Assembly: GCA_025964675.1 (NCBI GenBank)
Contig: JAOPYI010000021.1
Location: 1-64,000 of the forward strand
DNA length: 64,000 nt
Source: Sphaerisporangium sp.
Lineage (GTDB): Bacteria; Actinomycetota; Actinomycetes; Streptosporangiales; Streptosporangiaceae
Direction of reading: 5' to 3'
Shown: positions 17,218 to 24,708 of the stretch, piece by piece
How positions within the stretch are numbered: the first letter of the stretch is position 1
Layout of the letters: each line of letters starts with the position of its first letter
Notes under the pieces: generated by a model
Told to the model about the DNA's origin: nothing
Databases searched by the model: none
Seen by the model: the letters and a program-made list of their open reading frames with translations, nothing else
Position numbers and translations under genes: made by a program

Positions 17218-18119
17218 ACGTTCCCCTGGGTGCAGCGCGGGATCTCGGGTGGCGCGGCGAGGCCTCGGGCGATGTGCCCGGCGATGGACTGCGCGGTCGG
17301 CCACAGCTCGCTGTGGGGGATCTCCTCCACCGGGACGGACTCGCGCGTGCGGCCGTCGGCGTATCCGGCGGCGGAGAAGACGATGTACGGCCCGGCGCCT
17401 ATCCAGGCCGTGCGCTGGCGCTGGGCGGCGCCGAACGACTCGGTGACCGTGCCGGGGAACGCCACTGGGCGCACCCCCACGCGGTCGTCCACGGGCAGGT
17501 CGGCGCCGGTGTCGACCCTGGCCACCTCGTCCGCCAGCACGGCCACCCCCACGGTCACCACGAATGTCGAGCTCTGGTCGACGTACGTCGCCCGCAGCAT
17601 GGTGCGGCAGTTGTGCCGCCGCAGGACCGAGGCGACGGGAGCGTCCACTACTGCCGCGCACCGCGCCTCGGCGGCGATGCCCACGCGGCGGGCGTACTGC
17701 CGCACCCGGGACAGGCCGAGGTACTCCACCTGGGCGGGGAAGACGGCGTCGGCCCTCCAGGCGTGCCAGCGGCGCGCGACGTCCTGCTCGGCGTAGCGGG
17801 CCCGCTCGGCGACCGTGAGAGGCCGGGAGCGGGTCTCCTGCAGCACGCCGACCACGCCGAGCAGCACGTTCGTCGCCGCGATGGCCAGGATCGTGCCCAT
17901 GATCAGCAGGAACAGGGATCGAAAACGGATGCCGCGCTCGAGCTCCACCCGCTCTCTGACCGCCTGCACGCTCGCGGCACGCGCGCGGGAGCCGGACCAC
18001 GGCCGGGCTCCCCGCCGGGCGCCGTCGCCGCCCGAAGGAAAGCCTCCCGCGCTCCGCGCACCCTTCACACGCGCGGGCCAGGGCGTCACCGGCCGCGCCC
18101 GTGGCTCCTCAGGCGACAT
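17211..18119 (-). CDS. Mycosin-cassette membrane-anchored protein, copy 1
   Basis: A 302-residue protein with a basic, probably cytoplasmic N-terminus, a membrane helix near residues 68-92 (SLFLLIMGTILAIAATNVLL) and an extracytoplasmic domain. It is a paralogue of the protein at 19442-20161: both share ARRW..W, ARRVGI, C-AA-VDAP, C-x3-LRATY-D, VVT-GVA, AFP-TV, GPY and DGR-R-SV. Two internal Cys and a terminal Cys pair (RCTQGNVC) are conserved in both copies, suggesting two disulfides. The family is not one I can name. It is directly followed by and overlaps a mycosin gene, so it may assist or be processed by that protease. The exact start is uncertain because no strong ribosome site precedes ATG 18119. 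Confidence 0.75.
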   Translation of the reverse strand: MSPEEPRARPVTPWPARVKGARSAGGFPSGGDGARRGARPWSGSRARAASVQAVRERVELERGIRFRSLFLLIMGTILAIAATNVLLGVVGVLQETRSRPLTVAERARYAEQDVARRWHAWRADAVFPAQVEYLGLSRVRQYARRVGIAAEARCAAVVDAPVASVLRRHNCRTMLRATYVDQSSTFVVTVGVAVLADEVARVDTGADLPVDDRVGVRPVAFPGTVTESFGAAQRQRTAWIGAGPYIVFSAAGYADGRTRESVPVEEIPHSELWPTAQSIAGHIARGLAAPPEIPRCTQGNVC

Positions 18120-18128
18120 ACATCGATG

Positions 18129-19448
18129 CTACGTCGGCGCCCGCTGCCGCCAACGCGCTTGTCCCTCCCGGGTCTCCTCGTGTTCCCCGTCTCCCCGGTC
18201 TTGCGGGCCTTGGCGGCGGCGCCTGGCCCGTCGTACGAGCACGACCATGGCGGAGAGGCTCGCCGCCGCGCACACCGTCGCCGCGAGCGCGACCCCTCCG
18301 TAAACCGTGATCATGCCGGTGTCCCGCCGGACGACCCGTACGGGCGGCAGGTTGGAGGGGGCCGTGCCATCGGCGGCCACCGGCAGGTCGGCGTCCTGCA
18401 CGCCGGGCCCGGAGGCGGTGTGCCGGTGGCGCGACAGCCTGGCGGCCTCCGCCAGCGCGCGTGCGGCGTTGACCACGCCGAAGCCCGTTCCCGGGTCGTA
18501 GCCCCGGGAAGGCCGGCGCGTGGCGCTTGTGGTGAGGGCCTGAGCGACGAGCACCGGCGACATACGCGGATATTTCGCTTTTATGAGGGCGGCCACCCCG
18601 GAGACGAGCGCCGTCGCCTGCGACGTGCCCCTGCCGACCCAGTACTGGTCGCCCGGGCCGGCCCCGAAGATGTCCACGCCCGGCGCCGCCAGAAGGACCA
18701 GGGAGTTGCTGTTGGAGAACGACGCCTTGTGCACGCCACGGTCGGCCGCCGCGACCGAGATCACTCCCGGAAGCGACGCCGGGTAGGAGTACGGCCCGTT
18801 CCTGCGGCCCGCTCCGTCGTTGCCCGCCGCCGCCACAAGGACGACGCCCTTGGAGATGGCGTACCGGATCGCGGCGCGCTCCTGCTGGGTCGGCTGGTCC
18901 TTGGAGATCGACATGTTGATGACGTCCGCGCCCTGGTCGACGGCGTAGCGGATGCCGCGCGCGACGACGTTCTCGAACCTGGCCTCGGAGTTGAACTGGT
19001 GGAAGCCCGGCTCGTCGTCCTCCAGGATGACCCGCACCGAGAGGACCTTCGCGGCGGGCGCGACCCCGATCACCCCGTCGGAGTGGCCGGGCCCGTGCCC
19101 GTGCCCGGCGATCAGGGAGGCCATGTACGTGCCGTGCAGGCGGTGGGGGGCGACCCCGCGAGGGTTCGCGCCCGTGGTGAGGTCGGGACCGGTCACCACG
19201 GAGCCGGCCAGGTCGTGGTGACGGGGATCGACCCCCGAGTCCAGCACCGCGACCTTCGCCCCGGCACCGCGCGTGATGCGCCAGGCGGCGTCGAGGGCGA
19301 GGGTGCGCAGCACCTGGCGCTGGCTGCCGCGTACCTGGTCGGCCAGCGCGGGCCCCGCCGTGAGGACGGCCGTGACGAGAAGGGTCACCAGGAGGGCGAG
19401 CCCGGCACGGAGACGCGGCCAGGCGGGCACGGTCAGCACTGTCAGCAT
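18129..19448 (-). CDS. Mycosin (type VII secretion S8 serine protease), copy 2
   Basis: A 439-residue mycosin with signal peptide (residues 1-36, ending PALA), catalytic Asp70 (VLDSGVD), His105 (HRLHGTYMAS), Asn near 210 (AAAGNDG) and Ser276 (GTSQATA), a linker and a C-terminal membrane helix (about 378-402) followed by a strongly basic, Gln-rich cytoplasmic tail of about 35 residues. Its motifs are closer to canonical than copy 1. ATG 19448 overlaps the TGA of the preceding gene (ATGCTGA). The next gene begins nine bases after its stop, so both cassettes form one operon. No EccB-E, WXG100 or PE/PPE gene is in the window, so a secretion partner must be encoded elsewhere if it has one. Confidence 0.92.
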   Translation of the reverse strand: MLTVLTVPAWPRLRAGLALLVTLLVTAVLTAGPALADQVRGSQRQVLRTLALDAAWRITRGAGAKVAVLDSGVDPRHHDLAGSVVTGPDLTTGANPRGVAPHRLHGTYMASLIAGHGHGPGHSDGVIGVAPAAKVLSVRVILEDDEPGFHQFNSEARFENVVARGIRYAVDQGADVINMSISKDQPTQQERAAIRYAISKGVVLVAAAGNDGAGRRNGPYSYPASLPGVISVAAADRGVHKASFSNSNSLVLLAAPGVDIFGAGPGDQYWVGRGTSQATALVSGVAALIKAKYPRMSPVLVAQALTTSATRRPSRGYDPGTGFGVVNAARALAEAARLSRHRHTASGPGVQDADLPVAADGTAPSNLPPVRVVRRDTGMITVYGGVALAATVCAAASLSAMVVLVRRARRRRQGPQDRGDGEHEETREGQARWRQRAPT

Positions 19449-20161
19449 TGCCAGTCCTTGCCCGCGCAGTCGGGACGCGCGGGGGTGGCGAGCGAGATCA
19501 GGACCCGCTCTTCCAGGTCGGAGGTGAAGGAGAAGATCGTGGAACGCTGGCGGCCCACCGAGCGGGCGGGCCTGCCGTCGACCTGGCCGGCCGTGGTGAG
19601 CACGAGGTACGGCCCGGCCTGCGCCAGCGAGGACGCCTGACGTGCGACGGCGGTGAACCGGTCGGCGACGGTCCTGGGGAAGGCCAGAGCGCGGAGACCG
19701 GGCGACGGCAGGCCGCCCGGCGGGAATGCCGCCCTGGCCACGAGCGCGGACGCCTGGTCGGGGAAGGCCGCGACCCCGATGGTCACCACGACGCCCTGGA
19801 GCGCGTCCAGGTAGGTCGCCCGGAGCACGGCCTCGCAGCGGGCCGCCTTCAGCGCGGTCCTGAGGGGGGCGTCCACGGCCGCCGCGCAGTCGATACGCGA
19901 GGAGATGCCCACCCTGCGGGCGTTTTCCCTGCCGCCCTGCTCCGCCACGTACGGCAGGAGTACCGGGAAGATCTTGCCGGCGGGCCACGTCTGCCAGCGG
20001 CGGGCGGTCTCCTCGGCCGACGCCTGCTGGATCTCGGCGGCGCTCGGGCCACGGGTCAGCTCGGCGCCGGCGGCCCCCACCGACACTCCGGCGACGACCG
20101 CGCAGGTCAAAGTGAGCGTGGTGGCCACCACCAGGGACGGCCAGGCACGCGACTCACTCAC
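19442..20161 (-). CDS. Mycosin-cassette membrane-anchored protein, copy 2
   Basis: A 239-residue paralogue of the 17211-18119 product. It has an N-terminal membrane or signal segment (residues about 8-30) and an extracytoplasmic domain with conserved Cys (DCAAAVDAP, ARCEAVLRATY) and a C-terminal DCAGKDWQC. The N-terminal cytoplasmic extension seen in the other copy is absent. The start is GTG 20161; the longer frame to 21016 runs antisense-like through moeZ and is not real. It is the first gene of the four-gene operon and overlaps the mycosin start by seven bases. Its function is unknown. Confidence 0.75.
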   Translation of the reverse strand: MSESRAWPSLVVATTLTLTCAVVAGVSVGAAGAELTRGPSAAEIQQASAEETARRWQTWPAGKIFPVLLPYVAEQGGRENARRVGISSRIDCAAAVDAPLRTALKAARCEAVLRATYLDALQGVVVTIGVAAFPDQASALVARAAFPPGGLPSPGLRALAFPRTVADRFTAVARQASSLAQAGPYLVLTTAGQVDGRPARSVGRQRSTIFSFTSDLEERVLISLATPARPDCAGKDWQC

Positions 20162-20257
20162 GTGCCCGACCCTAACGCCCCGGGCGGGGAGGCATCCGCC
20201 GTTCCATCCGCATAGTTCCCGTCTCCTCACCGAGCCGGGCACCTCGCTCACGCTGAC

Positions 20258-20289
20258 GGCCCCGCGCCTCCCAGGGGAGGAACGGGGCC
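20258..20289 (-). terminator. Terminator after moeZ
   Basis: ggccccg (20258-20264) pairs with cggggcc (20283-20289), with an inner CCTCCC/GGGAGG stem. It lies just beyond the moeZ stop codon and before the mycosin operon on the same strand. Confidence 0.6.
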
Positions 20290-20313
20290 GCGGGCGTACG
20301 CGCAGGCGGAGCT

Positions 20314-21492
20314 TCAGTAGGTCGGAAGCGAAGGGTCGACGGTCTTGATCCAGCTCAGCACGCCGCCGCCGACGTGGACGGCGTCGGAGAAGCCGGCGTT
20401 CTTCAGCACCGCCAGGGCCTCGGCGGAGCGGGCACCCGACTTGCAGTGCAGCACGATCTTCTTGTCGTGCGGAAGCCGCTCCAGCGCACTGCCCCTCAGG
20501 AAGTCGCCCTTCGGGATCAGCACCGCGCCCGGGATGTTGACGATCTCGTACTCGTTCTGCTCGCGGACGTCCACGAGGAAGATGTCGTCCCCGCGGTCCT
20601 GCATGTCCTTGAGCTCCTTGGCGGTGATCGTGGAGCCCGTGGCGGCCTGCTGGGCCTCGTCGGAGATCGTGCCGCAGAAGGCCTCGTAGTCGATCAGCTC
20701 GGTGATCGTGGGGTTCTTGCCGCACAGCGCGCACTCGGGGTCCTTGCGGACCTTGACGTCGCGGTACTTCATCTCCAGAGCGTCGTAGATCATCAGACGC
20801 CCGACCAGCGGCTCTCCGATGCCGGTGAGCAGCTTGATCGCTTCGTTCACCTGGATCGAGCCGATGGAGGCGCAGAGCACGCCGAGGACACCGCCCTCGG
20901 CGCACGAGGGCACCATGCCCGGAGGCGGCGGCTCGGGGTACAGGCAGCGGTAGCAGGGCCCGTGCTCGGACCAGAAGACGCTGGCCTGGCCGTCGAAGCG
21001 GTAGATCGAGCCCCACACGTAGGGCTTGCCCAGCAGGACCGCCGCGTCGTTGACCATATAGCGGGTCGCGAAGTTGTCGGTGCCGTCGACGATCAGGTCG
21101 TAGGCGGCGAAGATGTCCATCACGTTGTCGGTCGTGAGGGCCACGTTGTGGATCACTACGTTCACGAGGGGGTTGATCTCGCGGACGGTCGCGGCGGCGC
21201 TCTCGGCCTTCAGGCGGCCGACGTCCGACTGTCCGTGGATGATCTGCCGCTGAAGGTTCGACTCATCAACGACATCGAAGTCGACGACGCCCAGCGTGCC
21301 GACACCGGCCGCGGCGAGGTACATCAGGGCCGGGGAACCGAGGCCGCCGGCGCCCACACACAGCACCCTTGCGTTCTTCAGCCGCTTCTGTCCGGCCATC
21401 CCCACATCGGGGATGATCAGGTGGCGAGAGTAGCGGCGCACCTCGTCAACGGTCAGCTCGTCGGCCGGCTCTACCAGCGGTGGCAACGACAC
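20314..21492 (-). CDS. moeZ: Adenylyltransferase/sulfurtransferase MoeZ
   Basis: A 392-residue cytosolic enzyme that adenylates the C-terminal Gly of small sulfur-carrier proteins and then forms the thiocarboxylate. The N-terminal ThiF/MoeB E1-like domain shows the nucleotide loop CVGAGGLGSP, DFDVVDESNLQRQ, and two Zn-binding pairs, CYRC and CALC. The C-terminal rhodanese domain carries the active-site loop HCKSGARSAEA with its catalytic Cys. Actinobacterial MoeZ serves several sulfur carriers, including MoaD and CysO. Length is typical. It is followed by a hairpin and is monocistronic. Confidence 0.95.
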   Translation of the reverse strand: MSLPPLVEPADELTVDEVRRYSRHLIIPDVGMAGQKRLKNARVLCVGAGGLGSPALMYLAAAGVGTLGVVDFDVVDESNLQRQIIHGQSDVGRLKAESAAATVREINPLVNVVIHNVALTTDNVMDIFAAYDLIVDGTDNFATRYMVNDAAVLLGKPYVWGSIYRFDGQASVFWSEHGPCYRCLYPEPPPPGMVPSCAEGGVLGVLCASIGSIQVNEAIKLLTGIGEPLVGRLMIYDALEMKYRDVKVRKDPECALCGKNPTITELIDYEAFCGTISDEAQQAATGSTITAKELKDMQDRGDDIFLVDVREQNEYEIVNIPGAVLIPKGDFLRGSALERLPHDKKIVLHCKSGARSAEALAVLKNAGFSDAVHVGGGVLSWIKTVDPSLPTY

Positions 21493-21609
21493 AGTTCTAC
21501 GCTCCCGTTTCAGGGGATCTTCCCATTTGGCGGCTTGCCCGTCAGGCTACGCGCCCCGCCGTCTGTCACAACCTAACCCGGTTGCCCCCGCATTCCCGAA
21601 TCGGCGATC

Positions 21610-22584
21610 TTACCCGACGGACGCCGTGTTCTCCGTGTTCCTGGCATTCTGCGCAATCGTCGCGTTCTTCGCGCTGTCGCCGTTCGCAGCCATCCTGGCG
21701 CTGTCCTCCAGCAGGACGCGCACATGGCGGGCGACGAGCGCGGGGTACTCCATTTGCGCGACGTGTGCGGCGTCAGGCAGCAGCACCAGCCGTACGTCGG
21801 GGAACGCGCGCAGGGCGCGCGCCGCCATCCGAGGGTCCACGAGGCGGTCGTGCCGCCCGTGCACCACGAGCGTGGGCGCGGTCACCTGGGTGGCCAGGCG
21901 CCATAGATTGTCGGCCCCCCGGCGGAAGTATTCGCTCACCAGACCACGGGCCGAGGCCACCAGCGCCTGCCCGGCGTAGGGAAGCTCGTCGCGGCGGCGC
22001 AGCTCGGCCACGGCGTCCTCCAGGCGCTCCGGGTGCACCCGGCCCGAGTCGGCGTAACACATGGCCATGGTGGCCCGGATCCGCTGCTCGGGCGGCAGGG
22101 AGCGGAGCCGGGTGACGGCCCACTCGCCGAGCCGGGGGGCCGCGGACATCGCGACGCGGGCCGGGCCGTACCGCGGGAACAGGTCAGGCAGGGCAGGCGA
22201 GACGAGGGTGAGCGTGCGGACCAGATCGGGCCGCGTGGCCGCGACCCGCACCGCCACCGCACCCCCGAGGGAGTTGCCGAGCAGGTGGACCGGCCCTCCG
22301 ACGTGCTCGATCAGCGCCGTGACGGCTGCGGCGTGCCCCGCGATGGAGTAGTCGCCGCTGGGCGACGCGGGAGAGTAACCCGCTCCGGGGAGGTCGAGGG
22401 CGTATCCCCGTACCTGGTCCTGGAGCTCGGCCATCAGGTCGGTCCAGTTGGTCGCGGAGCCGGCGAGCCCGTGCACGAAGACGGCCTTCTCCTGCGGCCC
22501 ATCGGGCGTCGACCGCACGTGAACGGCCAGGTCGCCGAGGTGGGCCAGCTCCCCCGGCCAGTTCGGAACCGGTTCTTCGACCAT
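21610..22584 (-). CDS. Alpha/beta hydrolase
   Basis: A 324-residue alpha/beta-hydrolase fold protein. The oxyanion strand is VFVHGLAGSATNW, the nucleophile elbow is GNSLGG (Ser), the acid is probably in VVHGRHDRLVD and the catalytic His in DAAHVAQME. ATG 22584 is preceded by AGGAGGGGGAGAG, which rules out the longer upstream frame. There is no signal peptide. The C-terminal 25 residues are Asn/Ala-rich and look disordered. The substrate is unknown. It is convergent with nothing and lies upstream of moeZ on the same strand, about 117 bases away. Confidence 0.9.
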   Translation of the reverse strand: MVEEPVPNWPGELAHLGDLAVHVRSTPDGPQEKAVFVHGLAGSATNWTDLMAELQDQVRGYALDLPGAGYSPASPSGDYSIAGHAAAVTALIEHVGGPVHLLGNSLGGAVAVRVAATRPDLVRTLTLVSPALPDLFPRYGPARVAMSAAPRLGEWAVTRLRSLPPEQRIRATMAMCYADSGRVHPERLEDAVAELRRRDELPYAGQALVASARGLVSEYFRRGADNLWRLATQVTAPTLVVHGRHDRLVDPRMAARALRAFPDVRLVLLPDAAHVAQMEYPALVARHVRVLLEDSARMAANGDSAKNATIAQNARNTENTASVG

Positions 22585-22913
22585 GTCTCTCCCCCTCCTG
22601 TTCACCTTCTGTTCCGACGATAACCCGGCTTCGTACAGCCCGCACCGCGCCCTCGCCGTGGCAGGGGACCCCCTGAAGGCCAGGAGACGACACAAGATCA
22701 CAGGAAATATCGGGCAAATCGGGAAATATCGAACTGAAAGACATAAGGGCAGGTTAAGTAGATGCCAAAAGGCAGTGATCCCCGTTTGTCGTACGGGTCG
22801 CTAGGAAAACAACACAAGTGGGAAGACTCCTAAGCGAGTCACCTGGGCATTTACCTCGAAATTGAGGGAAATGCTTCCGCTGGGCAACCCGATGCGTCAA
22901 GGGGGAAAACGCA
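22585..22913. other. Gene-free leader region upstream of the His-rich secreted protein
   Basis: No gene is supported. The stretch contains the AT-rich doubled motif at 22705-22731 and a long probable 5' untranslated region from about 22760 that could fold (for example cctcgaaattgagg near 22853). I compared it by eye with common actinomycete riboswitches and did not find a match. Confidence 0.5.
22705..22731 (+). promoter_or_regulatory. Doubled AT-rich motif AAATATCGGG(C)AAAT
   Basis: Two partly overlapping copies, aaatatcgggcaaat and caaatcgggaaatatcg, lie about 185-209 bases before the start at 22914. They match the single copy at 581-597 ahead of the other secreted His-rich protein. This suggests a common factor controls both, which is inference from sequence sharing only. 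Confidence 0.35.
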
Positions 22914-23435
22914 ATGCCCGACGTCAAGAAATACGCCGCAATGCTGACCGTCACCGCGGCACTCACTGGTGGTCTCGCCGGTCTCGGCGCCACCACTGCT
23001 ACAAGCGCTAGCGCGTCCACCGCGATCGGCACCGACTTCGGAGGCTTCGGAGGCGGCTTCGACGACTTCGGCGGCGGCGGCGGCGGTCACGAGGGCGGCC
23101 ACTGCCACCACGACGGCGGCGGCCACCACGGCCACCACGGGGGCTGGGGCGACCACGACGGCGGCTACGGCGACGACGACGACGGCGGCTGGGGCGGCAA
23201 GGGCCACCACAGTTCCCGTCACCACCGTCACCACCGCAGCCACGGGGGCGGCCACCGCAACTGCTTCTTCAAGGTCGTCGAGGCCCGCTTCTTCCGGGCG
23301 ATCATCAGCAACAACAGCCACGGGGGCGGCCACCACGACTTCTTCCGCAACGACCGCCACCGCCACTTCCGTCCGGAGCGCCACTTCCACCACCACCACG
23401 GCAACAAGCACCACGGCAAGCACGAGGACAGCTAG
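22914..23435 (+). CDS. Secreted His/Gly-rich protein
   Basis: A 173-residue exported protein. Residues 1-35 are a signal peptide (KKYAAMLTVTAALTGGLAGL core, cleavage near SAS-ASTA). The mature part is dominated by His, Gly and Asp: GGGGGHEGGHCHHDGGG, GHHGHHGG, GDDDDGG, HHRHHRSHGGGHRN and a C-terminal HFHHHHGNKHHGKH. A short ordered-looking island (CFFKVVEARFFRAI) sits in the middle with one Cys. Such composition suggests divalent-metal binding or a wall-associated matrix protein; no named family is recognised. The start follows aagggggaaa. Two hairpins lie downstream, so it is monocistronic. Confidence 0.8.
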   Translation: MPDVKKYAAMLTVTAALTGGLAGLGATTATSASASTAIGTDFGGFGGGFDDFGGGGGGHEGGHCHHDGGGHHGHHGGWGDHDGGYGDDDDGGWGGKGHHSSRHHRHHRSHGGGHRNCFFKVVEARFFRAIISNNSHGGGHHDFFRNDRHRHFRPERHFHHHHGNKHHGKHEDS

Positions 23436-23457
23436 ACCGGCAAATCCTAGGCGGACT

Positions 23458-23481
23458 TTCCGGGCGGTAATCGGCCCGGAA
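23458..23481 (+). terminator. First hairpin after the His-rich gene
   Basis: ttccgggc and gcccggaa form an 8-bp perfect stem with an 8-base loop, 23 bases after the stop codon. Confidence 0.55.
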
Positions 23482-23507
23482 GCACCAACCGCTTAGCCGA
23501 ATATGGG

Positions 23508-23538
23508 AGGTCCCGGAGCGAAATCCGCTCCGGGACCT
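23508..23538. terminator. Strong terminator between the His-rich gene and ku
   Basis: aggtcccggagcg and cgctccgggacct form a perfect 13-bp stem around a 5-base loop, followed by tccctt. It lies between convergent genes and could serve both strands. Confidence 0.75.
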
Positions 23539-23618
23539 TCCCTTGCTCGGACGCTTTCCCTTAATTCTGAAAATTCCGCCCTCGCCGGGGAATCGGGTTA
23601 TTTCGGCGGCATTCCGCG

Positions 23619-24539
23619 TCAGGCGGTCTTACGGGTGCGGCGCTTGGGCGCCGCCTCCTTCTTGCCGTCCTTCTCGCCCTTTTCGTCCGCCTGGCTCTCG
23701 GCGCCCTTGGCGGCCTTCGCAGGCGCCTTCTTCTTCTCGGCCGGGGCCTTCTCGCGACCGCCCTCGCGCTCGCGCTTGGCTGCGTCCACGCTGGCACGGA
23801 GCGCCGCCATCAGGTCGACGGCGGGCCCCGCCTGCTCCGCCGCTTCGGGCCGTATGAGCTCCCTGCCCTCGACCTTGGCCTCGATGACCTGCTGGAGGGC
23901 CTCGCGGTAGGCGTCGTGGTACTCGGTGGGGTCGAACTCCCCCGCCATGGTCTCGATGAGCGACTCGGCCATCTGGAGCTCCTGGGGCCGGACCTCGACC
24001 TCCTCGTCCTGGAACGCGAAGCCGGGGTCGCGCACCTCGTCGGGCCAGAGCATGGTCTCCAGCACGAACACGCCGTCGCGGATCCGCAGCGCGGCGAGCG
24101 ACTCCCGCTGCCGCAGCGCGACCTTGACGATCGCCACCTGCCCCGTACGCTCCAGGGCGTCGCGGAGCAGGATGTACGGCTTGACGCCCGCTGCGTCGGG
24201 CTCCAGGTAGTAGGACTTGTTGAACAAGATCGGGTCCAGCTGGTCGGCGGGCGTGAACTGCAGCACGTCGATCCGGCGAGAGGTGCTCAGCGGCAGGTCG
24301 GCGAAGTCCTCGTCGGTGAGCACGACCACCTCGCCGCCGGGCAGCTCGTACCCCTTGGCGATCTCGGAGTACGGCACCTCCTCGCCGTCGACGGTGCACA
24401 CGCGCTTGTACTTGATGCGACCGGCGTCCTCACGGTGCACCTGGTGGAACGTGACGTCCTTCTGCTCGGTGGCGGAGTACAGCTTCACGGGAATCGTGAC
24501 GAGCCCGAACGAGATGGCACCCTTCCAGATGCTACGCAT
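23619..24539 (-). CDS. ku: Ku protein (non-homologous end joining)
   Basis: A 306-residue bacterial Ku homologue that forms a ring dimer on DNA ends and recruits LigD. The Ku core covers residues about 1-255: MRSIWKGAISFGLVTIPV, LYSATE, ADQLDPILFNKSYYLEP and EVRPQELQMAESLIETMAG. The C-terminal ~50 residues are Lys/Ala/Glu-rich (EKKKAPAKAAKG, KRRTRKTA), the extended tail type that binds DNA and LigD. It is divergent from a LigD-type polymerase gene, and a LexA-like box overlaps its promoter. TGAGGAGAAGCC precedes the ATG. Confidence 0.96.
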   Translation of the reverse strand: MRSIWKGAISFGLVTIPVKLYSATEQKDVTFHQVHREDAGRIKYKRVCTVDGEEVPYSEIAKGYELPGGEVVVLTDEDFADLPLSTSRRIDVLQFTPADQLDPILFNKSYYLEPDAAGVKPYILLRDALERTGQVAIVKVALRQRESLAALRIRDGVFVLETMLWPDEVRDPGFAFQDEEVEVRPQELQMAESLIETMAGEFDPTEYHDAYREALQQVIEAKVEGRELIRPEAAEQAGPAVDLMAALRASVDAAKREREGGREKAPAEKKKAPAKAAKGAESQADEKGEKDGKKEAAPKRRTRKTA

Positions 24540-24565
24540 GGCTTCTCCTCACCTCGGCCCTATTA

Positions 24566-24581
24566 TCGAACAAATGTTCGT
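24566..24581. promoter_or_regulatory. LexA (SOS) box-like palindrome in the ku / PolDom intergenic region
   Basis: TCGAAC-AAAT-GTTCGT matches the actinobacterial LexA consensus TCGAAC-N4-GTTCGA in 11 of 12 arm positions. It lies 27 bases upstream of the ku start codon and overlaps a candidate -10 (GATAAT, reverse strand). It also lies upstream of the divergent polymerase gene. Confidence 0.7.
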
Positions 24582-24708
24582 TAGCGGCAAGGGCGCAAAG
24601 CAGTATCTAGATGGGCAGATACCCAATGTGCAAAGCCGTATCCGGTCAAGCCACCACCTGGTGTGACCGGCACCCGGCGAGAGCACTCAGGAAGAACCGA
24701 GCAGGGAA

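Noticed and set aside
17190-19640. Forward open frame of 816 codons across the mycosin operon
   Set aside because: Antisense shadow of two well-supported mycosin genes and one partner gene.
22760-22913. Riboswitch (c-di-AMP or c-di-GMP type) in the leader of the His-rich gene
   Set aside because: I compared with the conserved cores from memory and found no convincing match; an Rfam/Infernal scan would decide.
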